This document shows positions 1 to 8,617 of a stretch of DNA of 40,140 bases, piece by piece; position 1 is the stretch's first letter; each line of letters starts with the position of its first letter. A program made the position numbers and the translations under genes. Source of the stretch: JBGTNQ01 sp964646785 (GTDB lineage: Bacteria > Patescibacteriota > Minisyncoccia > Phycocordibacterales > Zambryskibacteraceae). Location of the stretch: assembly GCA_964646785.1 (NCBI GenBank), contig CAZYGU010000005.1:1-40140 (forward strand), written 5' to 3'. The notes beneath the pieces were generated by a model. It searched no databases and was not told the DNA's origin. It saw only the letters and a list, made by a program, of their open reading frames with translations.

Positions 1-671
1 TCGATAGCGTGTTCCAGAACGTTCCCAGTGACTCGGTTGATCTGATGAAACGCATCGCATGCGTCGAGTCTGATTGCGGAATTCAGTTCGAACCGGGCGA
101 CACCACTGAGGTACGCCGTGGACGAGCGAATTCTCATGCCGTAGGGATTTTTCAAATCATGGAAACTCTCCATGACTCCAACTGTGAGAAGTTTGGATAC
201 GACATCATGACCGCCAGAGGTAATGTCGGATGTGCGTATCTTCTCTTCAAAGAGAACGGAGTGAGGGACTGGGAGGACTCGAGGCGTCTGTGGGGAAACT
301 GGGAAAGTTCAACTTCTCCAGCTCCTCGAACACCTTCTAGTTCTTCCAGAACGCCGAGCGTGACTGCTACACCCAGTGCTGTTGCATCGCAATGCCTACC
401 AAACATGGGTCGCGGTGATCAGACACTTATTGTCACCGCACCAGCAGCGAGCGATACCACGTGGAGCGAAAAAGTGCTCCTCTGTGGTCGCAGACTCCAC
501 TGGGGAGAGGCACAAGGCACTGTTGAAGTTGTAATGCGGGATGATCGCGGAAGAGTTGAAACCCTTCGCGTTGGTCCTGAAACCGATTGGCCGTGGGCAC
601 CGAGGTGGGTGCAAGTCAAATCGACCGCTGATACAGCTGTCACGTACAAGTTCATTCGTTCAGTGAGGTAA
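1..671 (+). CDS. Lytic transglycosylase/lysozyme-like protein, 5' end outside window
   Basis: The reading frame is open to the window edge (codons before the GTG at 9 are also open), so the start is probably upstream and about 220 residues are visible. The first 90 visible residues look like a lysozyme-like (SLT) domain: an ACVES segment whose Glu would be the catalytic acid, then VGIFQIM, then a YDIMTARGNVGCAYLLF helix and a W-G-N-W end. In that family the domain cleaves peptidoglycan glycan strands. A Ser/Pro/Thr-rich linker follows and then about 90 residues of beta-strand-like sequence with two Cys and no recognised domain. Base composition is richer in G+C than the gene at 776. A strong terminator follows directly. 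The fold assignment is by motif only; substrate and export are unproven because the N-terminus is missing. Confidence 0.6.
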   Translation, partial: DSVFQNVPSDSVDLMKRIACVESDCGIQFEPGDTTEVRRGRANSHAVGIFQIMETLHDSNCEKFGYDIMTARGNVGCAYLLFKENGVRDWEDSRRLWGNWESSTSPAPRTPSSSSRTPSVTATPSAVASQCLPNMGRGDQTLIVTAPAASDTTWSEKVLLCGRRLHWGEAQGTVEVVMRDDRGRVETLRVGPETDWPWAPRWVQVKSTADTAVTYKFIRSVR

Positions 672-674
672 ACC

Positions 675-716
675 GAGGGCCAGATGCGCATGCGCATCTG
701 GCCCTCTTTCATTTTT
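675..716 (+). terminator. Rho-independent terminator, 32-bp perfect palindrome
   Basis: Positions 675-706 form a perfect inverted repeat with no spacer (arms 675-690 and 691-706), followed by a T-rich tract to 716. It lies 3 bp after the stop of the transglycosylase-like gene. Confidence 0.85.
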
Positions 717-740
717 ATAATACAAACTAACAACTCTCTA

Positions 741-769
741 CTGACTACTCCAAACTATTTAGATATACT
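741..769 (+). promoter_or_regulatory. Promoter for the lamin-tail-like gene, leaderless
   Basis: A -35-like CTGACT (741-746), 17-bp spacer and -10 TATACT (764-769). The ATG at 776 begins 6 nt after the -10, so transcription should start at or next to the start codon. Confidence 0.5.
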
Positions 770-775
770 AATGAT

Positions 776-1762
776 ATGAAATGGAATCGTGGAAGTGACA
801 CTATCTGGGCAGTTGTCATTATTGCAGTTATTATTCTTGCGTGGATAAGCCAAGGTGCCAAAAGTACTTCAACAACAAACAAAACAAAAAAAGAAACCTC
901 TTTTGTTCCAAGTCCAGATAAAGCAGTGAACACTCCGAGTGGTGGAGCAAAAAAACAAACAAGTCTTACAAAAAATACCACCGGCCAATCAGAGTATTAT
1001 GGGCAAATTACTATTAGTGCTGGAAATGCAAAAAGTGAATTCCAGCCATACAAGGAATACATTATCTTAAGTGCATCAAGTAAACTAAAAAAACCTGTTA
1101 ATATTTCTGGATGGTACCTTACTAATGCCAAAGGAGACAGAACTTATCAAGTCGGAACGCAAACAATGCATTTCAGCTCTGACACTGTCACTATTCCATT
1201 CGGAACACGACTATTCTTCCCTTCAATTCAAAATGCTTCATTCCCTATCCTTCTTATGCCCGGCTCAAAAGCATATCTTTCTACAGGTTCAGTGAGTTAC
1301 AACAATGGTAGACTACCGAGTTTTCAAGAAAATAAGTGCAGTGGATATTTAGCGAAAGGAAAGAATGCTATTTCTCTCTATCCGCAAATTTCATCAGGTT
1401 CCTGCCCAAGTCCAAAAAAAGAACCAGGTGTAAATAATCTCGAGCAATCATGCTACAAACTTATTCAATCAATGAGTAGCTGCCACACTCCCGACTACAA
1501 CAGCACTGTTACCGTTAATAAAGTAAAGGAAACTGGATACGTCGATGGTGTTGCAAACCTCACCCAAAGCTGCAAAAACTTCTTACAAGCACACTATTCG
1601 TACAATGCTTGTGTAGCAAACCATCAAAATGATCCTGACTTCTATGGCAGAAATACATGGAGAATATTCCTTAATCACAACTGGGAACTATGGGCAAAAA
1701 CACGTGAGAAAATTACCCTCTTTGATTCACAAGGAAAAATTGTAGATGATCTAATATATTAA
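776..1762 (+). CDS. Membrane-anchored protein with lamin-tail-like domain
   Basis: 328 residues. Residues 9-27 form one hydrophobic helix, followed by a Lys/Thr/Ser-rich linker, so the bulk of the protein is probably outside the cell and tethered by its N-terminus. Residues about 85-190 resemble a lamin-tail (LTD) Ig-like fold: a segment beginning EYIILSASS, then NISGWYLTN, a run of beta strands and a short Cys-containing end. The C-terminal 120 residues contain several Cys that could form disulfides and no recognised domain. LTD domains are common in extracellular bacterial proteins, often with nucleases, but no nuclease motif is seen here. The gene is flanked by terminators on both sides and appears monocistronic. 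Specific role unknown. Confidence 0.6.
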   Translation: MKWNRGSDTIWAVVIIAVIILAWISQGAKSTSTTNKTKKETSFVPSPDKAVNTPSGGAKKQTSLTKNTTGQSEYYGQITISAGNAKSEFQPYKEYIILSASSKLKKPVNISGWYLTNAKGDRTYQVGTQTMHFSSDTVTIPFGTRLFFPSIQNASFPILLMPGSKAYLSTGSVSYNNGRLPSFQENKCSGYLAKGKNAISLYPQISSGSCPSPKKEPGVNNLEQSCYKLIQSMSSCHTPDYNSTVTVNKVKETGYVDGVANLTQSCKNFLQAHYSYNACVANHQNDPDFYGRNTWRIFLNHNWELWAKTREKITLFDSQGKIVDDLIY

Positions 1763-1773
1763 TTTCCCATAAC

Positions 1774-1800
1774 AAAAAACCGCCCATTGGGCGGTTTTTT
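1774..1800. terminator. Bidirectional terminator between convergent genes
   Basis: Inverted repeat AAAAAACCGCCC / GGGCGGTTTTTT with a 3-nt centre. The A-tract and T-tract let it end both the plus-strand gene (stop 1762) and the minus-strand pilin-like operon (stop 1809). Confidence 0.9.
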
Positions 1801-1808
1801 GTTATTCG

Positions 1809-2096
1809 CTAATCGTTAATGAGAGTATCTACGTATGTTGAGGATGGAGTAATGTTGAATGTTTTAAGAACAACACGTATGATCCCGAACACTGACACCA
1901 TAATAAACATCCCGATGAGCCCCCATAGAATAGTTTGTTTTCCTTTTGTTTGTCCTGAAGCATCTCCATTCCCAGAAGACATCACGAATTGAAATATTCC
2001 CCAGAAGAAGTAAAGAGAAGCAACAACAAAAGCAAAAATAATAAGCGGATTCAAAATTACTTGTGCTATTGCAGAAAGAAATTCGTTGATAGACAC
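1809..2096 (-). CDS. Type IV secretion pilin-like membrane protein (copy F)
   Basis: 95 residues, last of six adjacent paralogs. It has the family layout: a first membrane helix ending in YFFWGIFQFVMSSGN, a short charged loop with D and K residues (GDASGQTKGKQ), and a second helix starting ILWGLIGMFIMVSVFGI. This matches the VirB2/TrbC-like T4SS_pilin family common in Patescibacteria, with two helices and a hydrophilic hinge. No signal peptide is obvious. The assignment is from family pattern; whether it forms a pilus, a pore or something else cannot be told. It ends just before the shared terminator at 1774-1800. Confidence 0.65.
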   Translation of the reverse strand: MSINEFLSAIAQVILNPLIIFAFVVASLYFFWGIFQFVMSSGNGDASGQTKGKQTILWGLIGMFIMVSVFGIIRVVLKTFNITPSSTYVDTLIND

Positions 2097-2118
2097 AGTA
2101 ATTGGTAATTAGGAACGA

Positions 2119-2476
2119 TTAAGGCTGATAGCTAGGTGAAGGATCTACAGTTGGAATAGTTCCTGAATCACCATTTTGATCGATGTCGAGCTGATCTCCA
2201 ACGAAGGTTACAAGACCCCATACTGAAGTCATCACAAAGAGTGCAATAACACCCCAGATCATCTTACTTCGTCCTTCCTTTCGTGCATCTTCATCTCCAG
2301 ACGCAAGGATAAACTGTGCAAGACCCCAGAAGAAGTAAAGGAGTCCAATCGCCACAACAAGNNNNNNNNNNNNNNNNNNNNNNNNNNNNNNNNNNNNNNN
2401 NNNNNNNNNNNNNNNNNNNNNNNNNNNNNNNNNNNNNNNNNNNNNNNNNNNNNNNNNNNNNAAATTTCTTAACCAT
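2119..2476 (-). CDS. Type IV secretion pilin-like protein (copy E), interrupted by scaffold gap
   Basis: The C-terminal part (2119-2361) reads clearly: YFFWGLAQFILASGDEDAR, then a charged hinge, then MIWGVIALFVMTSVWGLV and an acidic Pro/Ser tail. The gap at 2362-2461 removes the N-terminal half. On the far side of the gap an ATG at 2476 followed by VKKF is the likely start, because the continuous frame beyond 2476 runs through non-coding-looking AT-rich sequence. The true number of missing bases is unknown, so the frame across the N run has no meaning. Confidence 0.55.
2362..2461. other. Assembly gap, 100 N
   Basis: Exactly 100 N, the usual placeholder for a scaffold gap of unknown size. It cuts pilin-like copy E. 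Confidence 0.98.
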
Positions 2477-2584
2477 GAATATTCGTAAAAATTACTGATA
2501 AGTATTAAACCCTTGTAAAGGATATACCTATAATAATACCAGAGAACGAAGTGAAAACAATGGTTCTGGGGATAAAAAGAATGA

Positions 2585-2878
2585 TTACGGAGTGAGAGGT
2601 CGACTGTTAACAGGAATAGTCCGGGGAGTACTACCCCCAAATAAATCACCCTCAATAAAACCGACAATTCCCCATACAGAAGTAATAATAAAGAGAACTA
2701 TGATTCCCCACAACATTTTTCTTCTCCCTTCAGTAACAGCTTTTTCATCACCAGCATGCTGAATAAACTCTACAAGCCCCCAAAAAAAGAACAGTAGTGC
2801 ACATGCAGCAGTCAATGGAATAAGAAGTCCAACAATATTTCCAACTGCAGCAATAAGATCTTGAACGCTTGTAATCAT
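2585..2878 (-). CDS. Type IV secretion pilin-like protein (copy D)
   Basis: 97 residues. The protein starts close to its first membrane helix (MITSVQDLIAAVGNIVGLLI) and continues FFFWGLVEFIQHAGDE, a charged hinge (KAVTEGRRK) and a second helix MLWGIIVLFIITSVWGIVGF. It has the same WG...F(I/V)..(A/S)GDE and (M/I)(L/I/F)WG(I/V)I signatures as its neighbours, and a short Pro-rich tail. The start lies 16 bp after the end of copy C. A 106-bp AT-rich space to copy E (2479-2584) holds no gene I can see. T4SS_pilin-like family, exact role unknown. Confidence 0.65.
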   Translation of the reverse strand: MITSVQDLIAAVGNIVGLLIPLTAACALLFFFWGLVEFIQHAGDEKAVTEGRRKMLWGIIVLFIITSVWGIVGFIEGDLFGGSTPRTIPVNSRPLTP

Positions 2879-2894
2879 AGTATAGATGGAATTA

Positions 2895-3275
2895 TTAAAC
2901 CGGTAATTGAGGTATTCCTATGGTTCCTCCAAAAAAATCTCCATAGAAGAAATTAAGAATCCCAACAAATGAAACCATGACAAATAAGGCAATAATTCCC
3001 CAAAACATAAGCTTCTTACCCTCAATAACAGCTTTTTCGTCTCCTGATGCCCGAATAAACTTCGCCAATCCCCAGAAAAAAATCACGAGTGTCATTGCAA
3101 CAATAAGTGGCAACAAGGAATTAATGAAACCTATAAACATGCACAACACCTCGCTAAATGTTGTCGGTGTTGCGCCTGGAGCAGGACACAAAGGAGTTGC
3201 CGCAAAGACAGGTACCCCAACTAGTAACATCAGCGTACCTAAACCACCTTGTATCGCACGAGAAATAGATACCAT
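2895..3275 (-). CDS. Type IV secretion pilin-like protein (copy C) with signal peptide
   Basis: 127 residues from the ATG at 3275. The longer frame up to 3332 would overlap copy B by 53 bp and its extra N-terminus has no family features, so 3275 is preferred; it lies 4 bp after the stop of copy B. MVSISRAIQGG plus a hydrophobic stretch ending in VFAATP is a plausible signal peptide with AxA cleavage. The mature part has a Cys pair (LCPAP...VLCMF), then FFWGLAKFIRASGDE, a charged hinge and MFWGIIALFVMVSFVGIL. It fits the T4SS_pilin pattern best among the array because it keeps a cleavable leader as VirB2/TrbC pilins do. Confidence 0.65.
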   Translation of the reverse strand: MVSISRAIQGGLGTLMLLVGVPVFAATPLCPAPGATPTTFSEVLCMFIGFINSLLPLIVAMTLVIFFWGLAKFIRASGDEKAVIEGKKLMFWGIIALFVMVSFVGILNFFYGDFFGGTIGIPQLPV

Positions 3276-3279
3276 TGAT

Positions 3280-3678
3280 TTATGGAGTAAGACTGGTAAG
3301 ACTATTAATTGTTGTTTCGATAACAGTAGCAATCACCCAAGCCCCAAGAAGTATTGCTGTACCGATAGCTGCATGAAGAAATGCAGTCTTTCCTTGAGTG
3401 ATTTGCTTCTCATCGCCCCGTGCTGTAACCAACAGAAACCCAGCATAGATAATATAGAGTGTTGCAAGCACACCACCAATCGGAACAATAATATTATCAA
3501 TAACATCTTTGATAAATCCGTATAACGTACTTGAACCCTTAAGTGGATTTTCTATCGTGATATCTATTGGTGTTGCAGCATACATTATAAAAAGAGGAAC
3601 AAAGAATATCATTAACGCGCATACAAAAACTCCAAATTTTCTCATGATTGTACGTTTCATTATCATAAATTGTATCAT
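3280..3678 (-). CDS. Type IV secretion pilin-like protein (copy B)
   Basis: Up to 132 residues from the ATG at 3678, which overlaps the TGA of copy A as ATGA; internal Met codons at residues 7 and 12 are alternative starts. An N-terminal signal-like helix ends MYAATPID. The two-helix core differs from copies C-F: LATLYIIYAGFLLVTARGDEKQ, then a hinge, then AAIGTAILLGAWVIATVI. The tyrosine-rich first helix with AGFLLVTARGDE is the more classical Patescibacteria VirB2-like form, while C-F carry the FFWG form. Translation is probably coupled to copy A. No Shine-Dalgarno is seen. Confidence 0.65.
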   Translation of the reverse strand: MIQFMIMKRTIMRKFGVFVCALMIFFVPLFIMYAATPIDITIENPLKGSSTLYGFIKDVIDNIIVPIGGVLATLYIIYAGFLLVTARGDEKQITQGKTAFLHAAIGTAILLGAWVIATVIETTINSLTSLTP

Positions 3679-3887
3679 GGGGTTGATTGCTTTAGTAAAG
3701 AATAGTCACTACTACTGAGAAGTGCAGTAAGAATAAGATCAACAACAAGCCATGCAGCAAGCATCCACATAAGACCAATTCCTACTTTCACAAACACCTC
3801 CCTCCCTTTCGCTACCTGACCAGAATTGCCTGCCGCGGTTAATATCAAATACCCAGCATACGAAAAACTGACTGCAGCAACTGGAAT
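3675..3887 (-). CDS. Type IV secretion pilin-like protein (copy A), N-terminus in gap
   Basis: The last 70 residues are visible: PVAAVSFSYAGYLILTAAGN, a hinge (SGQVAKGREVF) and a second helix with GIGLMWMLAAWLVVDLIL. It groups with copy B (YAGYLI/YAGFLL form). The start is lost in the gap 3888-3987. The same gap also hides the end of the solute-binding protein, so whether the two are directly adjacent is unknown. Confidence 0.55.
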   Translation of the reverse strand: MPVAAVSFSYAGYLILTAAGNSGQVAKGREVFVKVGIGLMWMLAAWLVVDLILTALLSSSDYSLLKQSTP

Positions 3888-3987
3888 NNNNNNNNNNNNN
3901 NNNNNNNNNNNNNNNNNNNNNNNNNNNNNNNNNNNNNNNNNNNNNNNNNNNNNNNNNNNNNNNNNNNNNNNNNNNNNNNNNNNNNNN
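3888..3987. other. Assembly gap, 100 N
   Basis: Exactly 100 N. It separates the solute-binding protein from pilin-like copy A and truncates both. An apparent continuous frame across it is an artefact. Confidence 0.98.
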
Positions 3988-5274
3988 AACAAGGTTATTA
4001 AGCTGATTAGTTGCTTGATTGAGTGATGTATCAAGTGTTGCCTTTCCGGCGGTCACTTGCTCAATTAGATTTCGGAATATTACTGATGTTTTCTCTGCAT
4101 CAACATCAATCCAGGCCTTTGACCATAGAGCACTATCATAAAATACAGGACCAGTAAGATCAGTAGGGCGCTTCGAAAGAATATCTCGTCGTACAGAAGG
4201 CAAACGCAAAACATCGGCAAAGCGTTTTGCTGAGTCACCTGACGCAAGAGCAGAAACAGCCTTATATGCAGCACCAACATTCTTTGAATTTTTTACAATG
4301 GCAAGAGATTGTAATCTACCGAATGTAGATTTCTTTGTAGCAGTACGAGACTGTGGGAGTGTTGTCACATCAAAATTAAGGTTTGGATTTTTTAACTTAA
4401 TAACAGAAAATTCAGATGCTCGTCCAAAATAAAGAGCGAGATCCCCAGCAACAAACATGCTCTGTGAATCAGGAAGGGATCGATTCCATGAATAATATGG
4501 CTTTGATGGATTTGAAAATTCCGTGTAATACGTGAGTGCAGCAGCTCCAGGAGCAACCGGAAGCTCAAGCCCTTCATAAATGGAACTTTGAAGTCTATCT
4601 CCTGTTCTTGTCACAATCGGTGCGCCAGCTTGGAAGAAAAGTGCTGCAATAATATCCTTTGCATTAGTAATATTTTGATACTCACCAAGAGCAACAGTTG
4701 CCCGTGTGATATTTAATGCACCATCCTTTTGGGTCAGTTTCTGTGAGAGGTTGTAAAACTGATCCCAAAACTGTGGTGGCTCTGACAAACTATTATCAGT
4801 AAAAATATCCTTATTCCAATACATAACAAGTGGGTCAACAGCGATAGGAATTGCGAGAACACCCTTTGGTAGCATGAAAATATTTGCCGCTTCAATAAAA
4901 TTAGAAACATAATCCCGCTCACTATACGTTGCATATGGAATAGTAAAAAACTTGTTACTATTCTTTAAAATTTCTTCTTGAGGAAGAAATACAATGTCTG
5001 GACCGACACCACTTGCAAGTGCGTTTACAAACTCATCTGCAAATGTATTTGGGTTTTTCTCAACATACATAAGTGAAAACGTTTTATCCTTTGAAACTGG
5101 TGACTGTGAGACAACGTCGAGAAATACTTGCTGCGGAATAGTTCCCCACATCACGATCTGTACCCGAGTTACCGAATTGCCTCCCTTAAACAAAGCAAAA
5201 GTCATCACCCCAATAACAATAAAAGCTCCGAATACTGCCGTAAGAATGAGTTGAAATTTTGACATTGACAACAT
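3988..5274 (-). CDS. Extracellular solute-binding protein, family 1-like, 3' end in gap
   Basis: About 429 residues are visible from ATG 5274 (or the ATG at 5265, MSKFQL). One N-terminal hydrophobic helix (residues 9-28) is not followed by a lipobox Cys, so the protein is membrane-tethered rather than a lipoprotein. The mature part has the family pattern: an IVMWGTIP first strand, VNALASGVGPDIVFLP, LAIPIAVDPLVMYWNKDIF, AALTYYTEFSNP and MFVAGDLALYFG. These proteins usually deliver sugars or other solutes to an ABC transporter, but no permease or ATPase gene is in this window. It starts 8 bp after the methyltransferase stop and is probably co-transcribed with it. The ligand cannot be inferred. 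Confidence 0.75.
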
Positions 5275-5282
5275 AGCGGTTT

Positions 5283-5687
5283 TTAGGGTTTTAGAAAAAT
5301 AATTCCATAATGATGCTCTCCTGCTTGTATTTCCTTCTCAACAACAAATCCTACACTTGTGAAAGTAGATACAGCTGTATCATGCGTGAAGACTGATTCT
5401 CGATGAGGTCCAATTCCCCCAAATGACTCTGACCAATCAACAACAAGCAATTTCCCACCTTTTTTTATAATTCGAAACGTCTCACTCGCAACAGTTCTCT
5501 TGTCTTCAATCTGAAACATCAAATTGGAAATAATTGCATAATCTGCTACCGCATCCTTCATACGGGTACCCATTGGCTTTTCAATATCGCCCCAAATTAC
5601 TTCTATATGGGCAAGCCCTTGATTTTGTGCTTCATTTTTTACACGCGTAAGCATATCCTTTTGGATATCAATCGCATATACCTTCCC
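5283..5687 (-). CDS. Class I SAM-dependent methyltransferase, N-terminus in gap
   Basis: The visible 134 residues begin just after the glycine-rich SAM loop: GKVYAIDIQKDML (the acidic Asp that binds the ribose), VIWGDIEKP, then YAIISNLMFQI, an FRIIKKGGKLLVVDW strand and a C-terminal beta hairpin. This is the second two-thirds of a Rossmann-fold methyltransferase of the small UbiE/Methyltransf_31-like type. The substrate is unknown. The frame runs through the gap into gyrA, giving an apparent GyrA-methyltransferase fusion that should not be believed. Confidence 0.65.
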   Translation of the reverse strand, partial: GKVYAIDIQKDMLTRVKNEAQNQGLAHIEVIWGDIEKPMGTRMKDAVADYAIISNLMFQIEDKRTVASETFRIIKKGGKLLVVDWSESFGGIGPHRESVFTHDTAVSTFTSVGFVVEKEIQAGEHHYGIIFLKP

Positions 5688-5787
5688 NNNNNNNNNNNNN
5701 NNNNNNNNNNNNNNNNNNNNNNNNNNNNNNNNNNNNNNNNNNNNNNNNNNNNNNNNNNNNNNNNNNNNNNNNNNNNNNNNNNNNNNN
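5688..5787. other. Assembly gap, 100 N
   Basis: Exactly 100 N between the 3' end of gyrA and the methyltransferase. It removes the gyrA stop codon and the start of the methyltransferase. Confidence 0.98.
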
Positions 5788-8225
5788 TCACGAAGTTTCA
5801 TAATACGAACACCTTGTGTTTGTCGTCCAAGCTCTGGAATTTCTTCAATTGAAGTACGGATGACTTGTCCCTTCTTTGAAATTGCCACTATTTCTTCCTG
5901 ATCTGGCGTGACAATTGCGGAAGCTATAACATCTCCTGTCTTGGTAGTCACATTTCCTGTTTTAATTCCTGATCCACCACGATTTTGAACCTTATATTCT
6001 TCAAGATCAGTCTTTTTGCCGTATCCATTCTTATATACAGTAAGAAGCATTGGTTTCTGGGCATCTTTCTTCGCAACTTGTGCACCGATAACAAAATCTT
6101 TTTTATCAAGTTTAATCAAACGAACACCTCCTGCACTACGTCCCATTTCACGTGCATCAGATTCTTTAAATCGAATTGACTGTCCTTCAGTAGTAACGAT
6201 AGAAACAGTATCTCCTCTATCAACCAATGAAACAGAGACAAGTAAATCATCAGGCGAAAGCTTAATCGCGATAATGCCACTTGCTCTCACATCAGCGAAA
6301 CTTTTTGCGGAAACTCTCTTTCCTGCACCAAGCTTGGTAACCATAATAAGTGACAGTTCAGCTTTTCCTTTTTCACCTTTTGGCACAGGAAGAATAGAAG
6401 TGATTTTTTCTTCACTACCAAGCGAAATGAAATTCATAATTGACTTACCACGGGTTGCACGCTTTCCTTCTGGTATATCGTACATCTTGATCTGGTATGC
6501 CTTTCCTTTATCTGTAAAGAATAAGAGGTCACTATGAGTAGATGCTGTGAGGAAATGAGTCACAAAATCCTCTTCTTTAGTGTTGAGATCAACAACTCCA
6601 ACTCCCCCGCGCTTTTGCGCTTTATATTCAGCAGGATTTGTTCTCTTAATATAACCTCCCGCAGTAAGAACAAGCGCATTTTCTTCATCTGCTATAAGGT
6701 CTTCTACTGAAAATACTTGTGCTCCATGTTTTACTACCTTAGTACGTCTTGGATCACCGTATTTTTCTTGAAGATCAGCCATCTCTTTTTTGATAATTGC
6801 AAGAATTTTCTTTGCACTTGCGAGAATACTCTTAAGCTCTTCAATGAGTGATTGCACTTCCTTAAGCTCATCTTCGATCTTCTTTCTTTCAAGACCCGCA
6901 AGCTTCTGGAGTCTCATTTCTAGAATTGCTGTTGCCTGGAGATCAGAAAACTTAAATTCTTTTTTAAGGTTAGCATGTGCTTCCTCAACAGACTTTGATG
7001 CACGAATAAGTTTGATAATTGCATCAATGTGATCAAGTGCTTTCTTCAAACCAAGCAAAATATGTTCTCGATCTTCTGCTTTTTTAAGATCAAATGCTGT
7101 TCTTCTTCGAACAACAACATTTCTGTGCGCAACAAATTCAGTAAGAATATCCTTAAGGGACAATGTTTGTGGAACACCATTTACAAGAGCAACGAGGTTA
7201 AAGTGGAATGTTTCTTCGAGTTGAGTGTGTTTATAGAGTGTATTTAAAATCTTTTGTGGCTGACTTCCGTTCTTAAGCTCAATAACAATACGGATATCCT
7301 TCGCAGATTCATCACGAAGTGCCTTGATACCATCAACTTTTTTATCACGAACAAGCTCAGCAATCTTTTCAATAAGTGTTGCTTTGTTCACACGGAAAGG
7401 TATTTCTGTGATGACAATCTGAAACGCACCAAGTTTTGTTTCAGTAATTTCTGCAACTCCTCGAGTAACAACACCACCACGTCCTGTAGCATAAGCATGA
7501 TGAATATCCTTTTGGTTGAAGATGATTCCACCTGTTGGAAAATCTGGTCCTTTTACAAATTGTAAAAGATCTTCGGTTGTTGCATCACTGTTATCAATAA
7601 GATACGAAACTGCATCTACCAATTCATTGAGGTTATGAGGAGGGATATTTGTTGCCATTCCCACCGCAATACCAAGAGTTCCATTAAGTAGAAGGTTTGG
7701 AGCTGCAGAAGGAAGTACAACGGGCTCTTTTCGAGAACCGTCATAGTTTGGTCGCAAATCAACTGTATCCTTCTCAATATCTCGCAATAGCTCACTCGCA
7801 ATACGAGACATTTTTGCCTCAGTATATCGATACGCAGCTGCATTATCACCGTCAATCGAACCAAAGTTTCCTTGACCCATAACAAGTGGATATCGTGTTG
7901 TGAAATCCTGTGCGAGTTTTACCATTGCCTCATACACAGAAGCATCACCGTGTGGATGGTACATACCAAGCACATCTCCCACCACTGTTGCAGACTTTCG
8001 GAATTTTGCTGAAGATGTAAGTCCTGCTTGATTCATCGCATACAAAATTCTTCGATGTACAGGTTTTAAACCATCACGAACATCTGGAAGTGCACGATCA
8101 GTAATCACTGACATCGCGTAGTCGATAAACGACTCTTTCATTTCAGTAACAATGTTGCGTGAAAGAACACTTACTCGTTCAATAGGAGCAACTGGTGATT
8201 CATTCTTGTCTGATTTCTTTGCCAT
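5788..8225 (-). CDS. gyrA: DNA gyrase subunit A, 3' end in gap
   Basis: 812 residues are visible, close to a full-length GyrA (usually 800-880), so only the extreme C-terminus is missing. GyrA forms the DNA breakage-reunion core of gyrase with GyrB and introduces negative supercoils. The N-terminal winged-helix/tower region has RALPDVRDGLKPVHRRILYA, the catalytic tyrosine in YRYTEAKMSRIA (Tyr134) and the quinolone-determining HPHGDASVYEA. The C-terminal beta-pinwheel repeats include QKRGGVG, a close match to the GyrA-box that separates gyrase from topoisomerase IV. The positions equal to E. coli Ser83 and Asp87 are Ala95 and Glu99. It starts 16 bp after the small membrane protein gene and is probably in the same transcript. 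Confidence 0.93.
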
Positions 8226-8241
8226 ATATCGGTATAAGGAA

Positions 8242-8601
8242 TTAATTTACAGGACTTGCTGGTGCAAGCTTGATTTGTCCAGATTCAACTTGAGTTTTCA
8301 TCGAATCATATTCATTCTGCAAATCAACACTTGATATTTGAGACTCAAACAATCCTTTCATTGCAGTGTATGCATCTGCAGTTTGTCGTTTCAATGTATT
8401 AAAAGGAGTATTTTCTGGAGAAACTTCAGCACTTGGAGCTGGCTTGTTTTCAGCAACAATACGATGAGTATCACTTGGCAGTAATACCGAAAGCCATGCG
8501 ACAAAAATAGCACCCGTTACAGCAGCAGAAGTCACAAGTGCGAATCGTCGCTTGTGATGATGAGACTTTGTCCTTAACTCTAAAAGATAGCGATTAATCA
8601 T
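8242..8601 (-). CDS. Small single-pass membrane protein, unknown
   Basis: 119 residues from the ATG at 8601 (MINRYLLELRTK); a longer frame to 8637 would overlap the preceding gene. A basic His/Lys/Arg-rich N-terminus is followed by one membrane helix (about residues 22-42, ending AWLSVLLP) and a Ser/Pro/Glu-rich, probably extracytoplasmic tail. No recognised domain. It sits between the beta-lactamase-fold gene (16 bp away) and gyrA (16 bp away), suggesting one transcript. Confidence 0.6.
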   Translation of the reverse strand: MINRYLLELRTKSHHHKRRFALVTSAAVTGAIFVAWLSVLLPSDTHRIVAENKPAPSAEVSPENTPFNTLKRQTADAYTAMKGLFESQISSVDLQNEYDSMKTQVESGQIKLAPASPVN

Positions 8602-8617
8602 ATGTATATTGTATCTA

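Noticed and set aside
5283..8225. Single 980-residue GyrA-methyltransferase fusion
   Set aside because: The frame only continues because the 100-N gap reads as unknown residues; the two parts belong to unrelated families and the true gap length is unknown.
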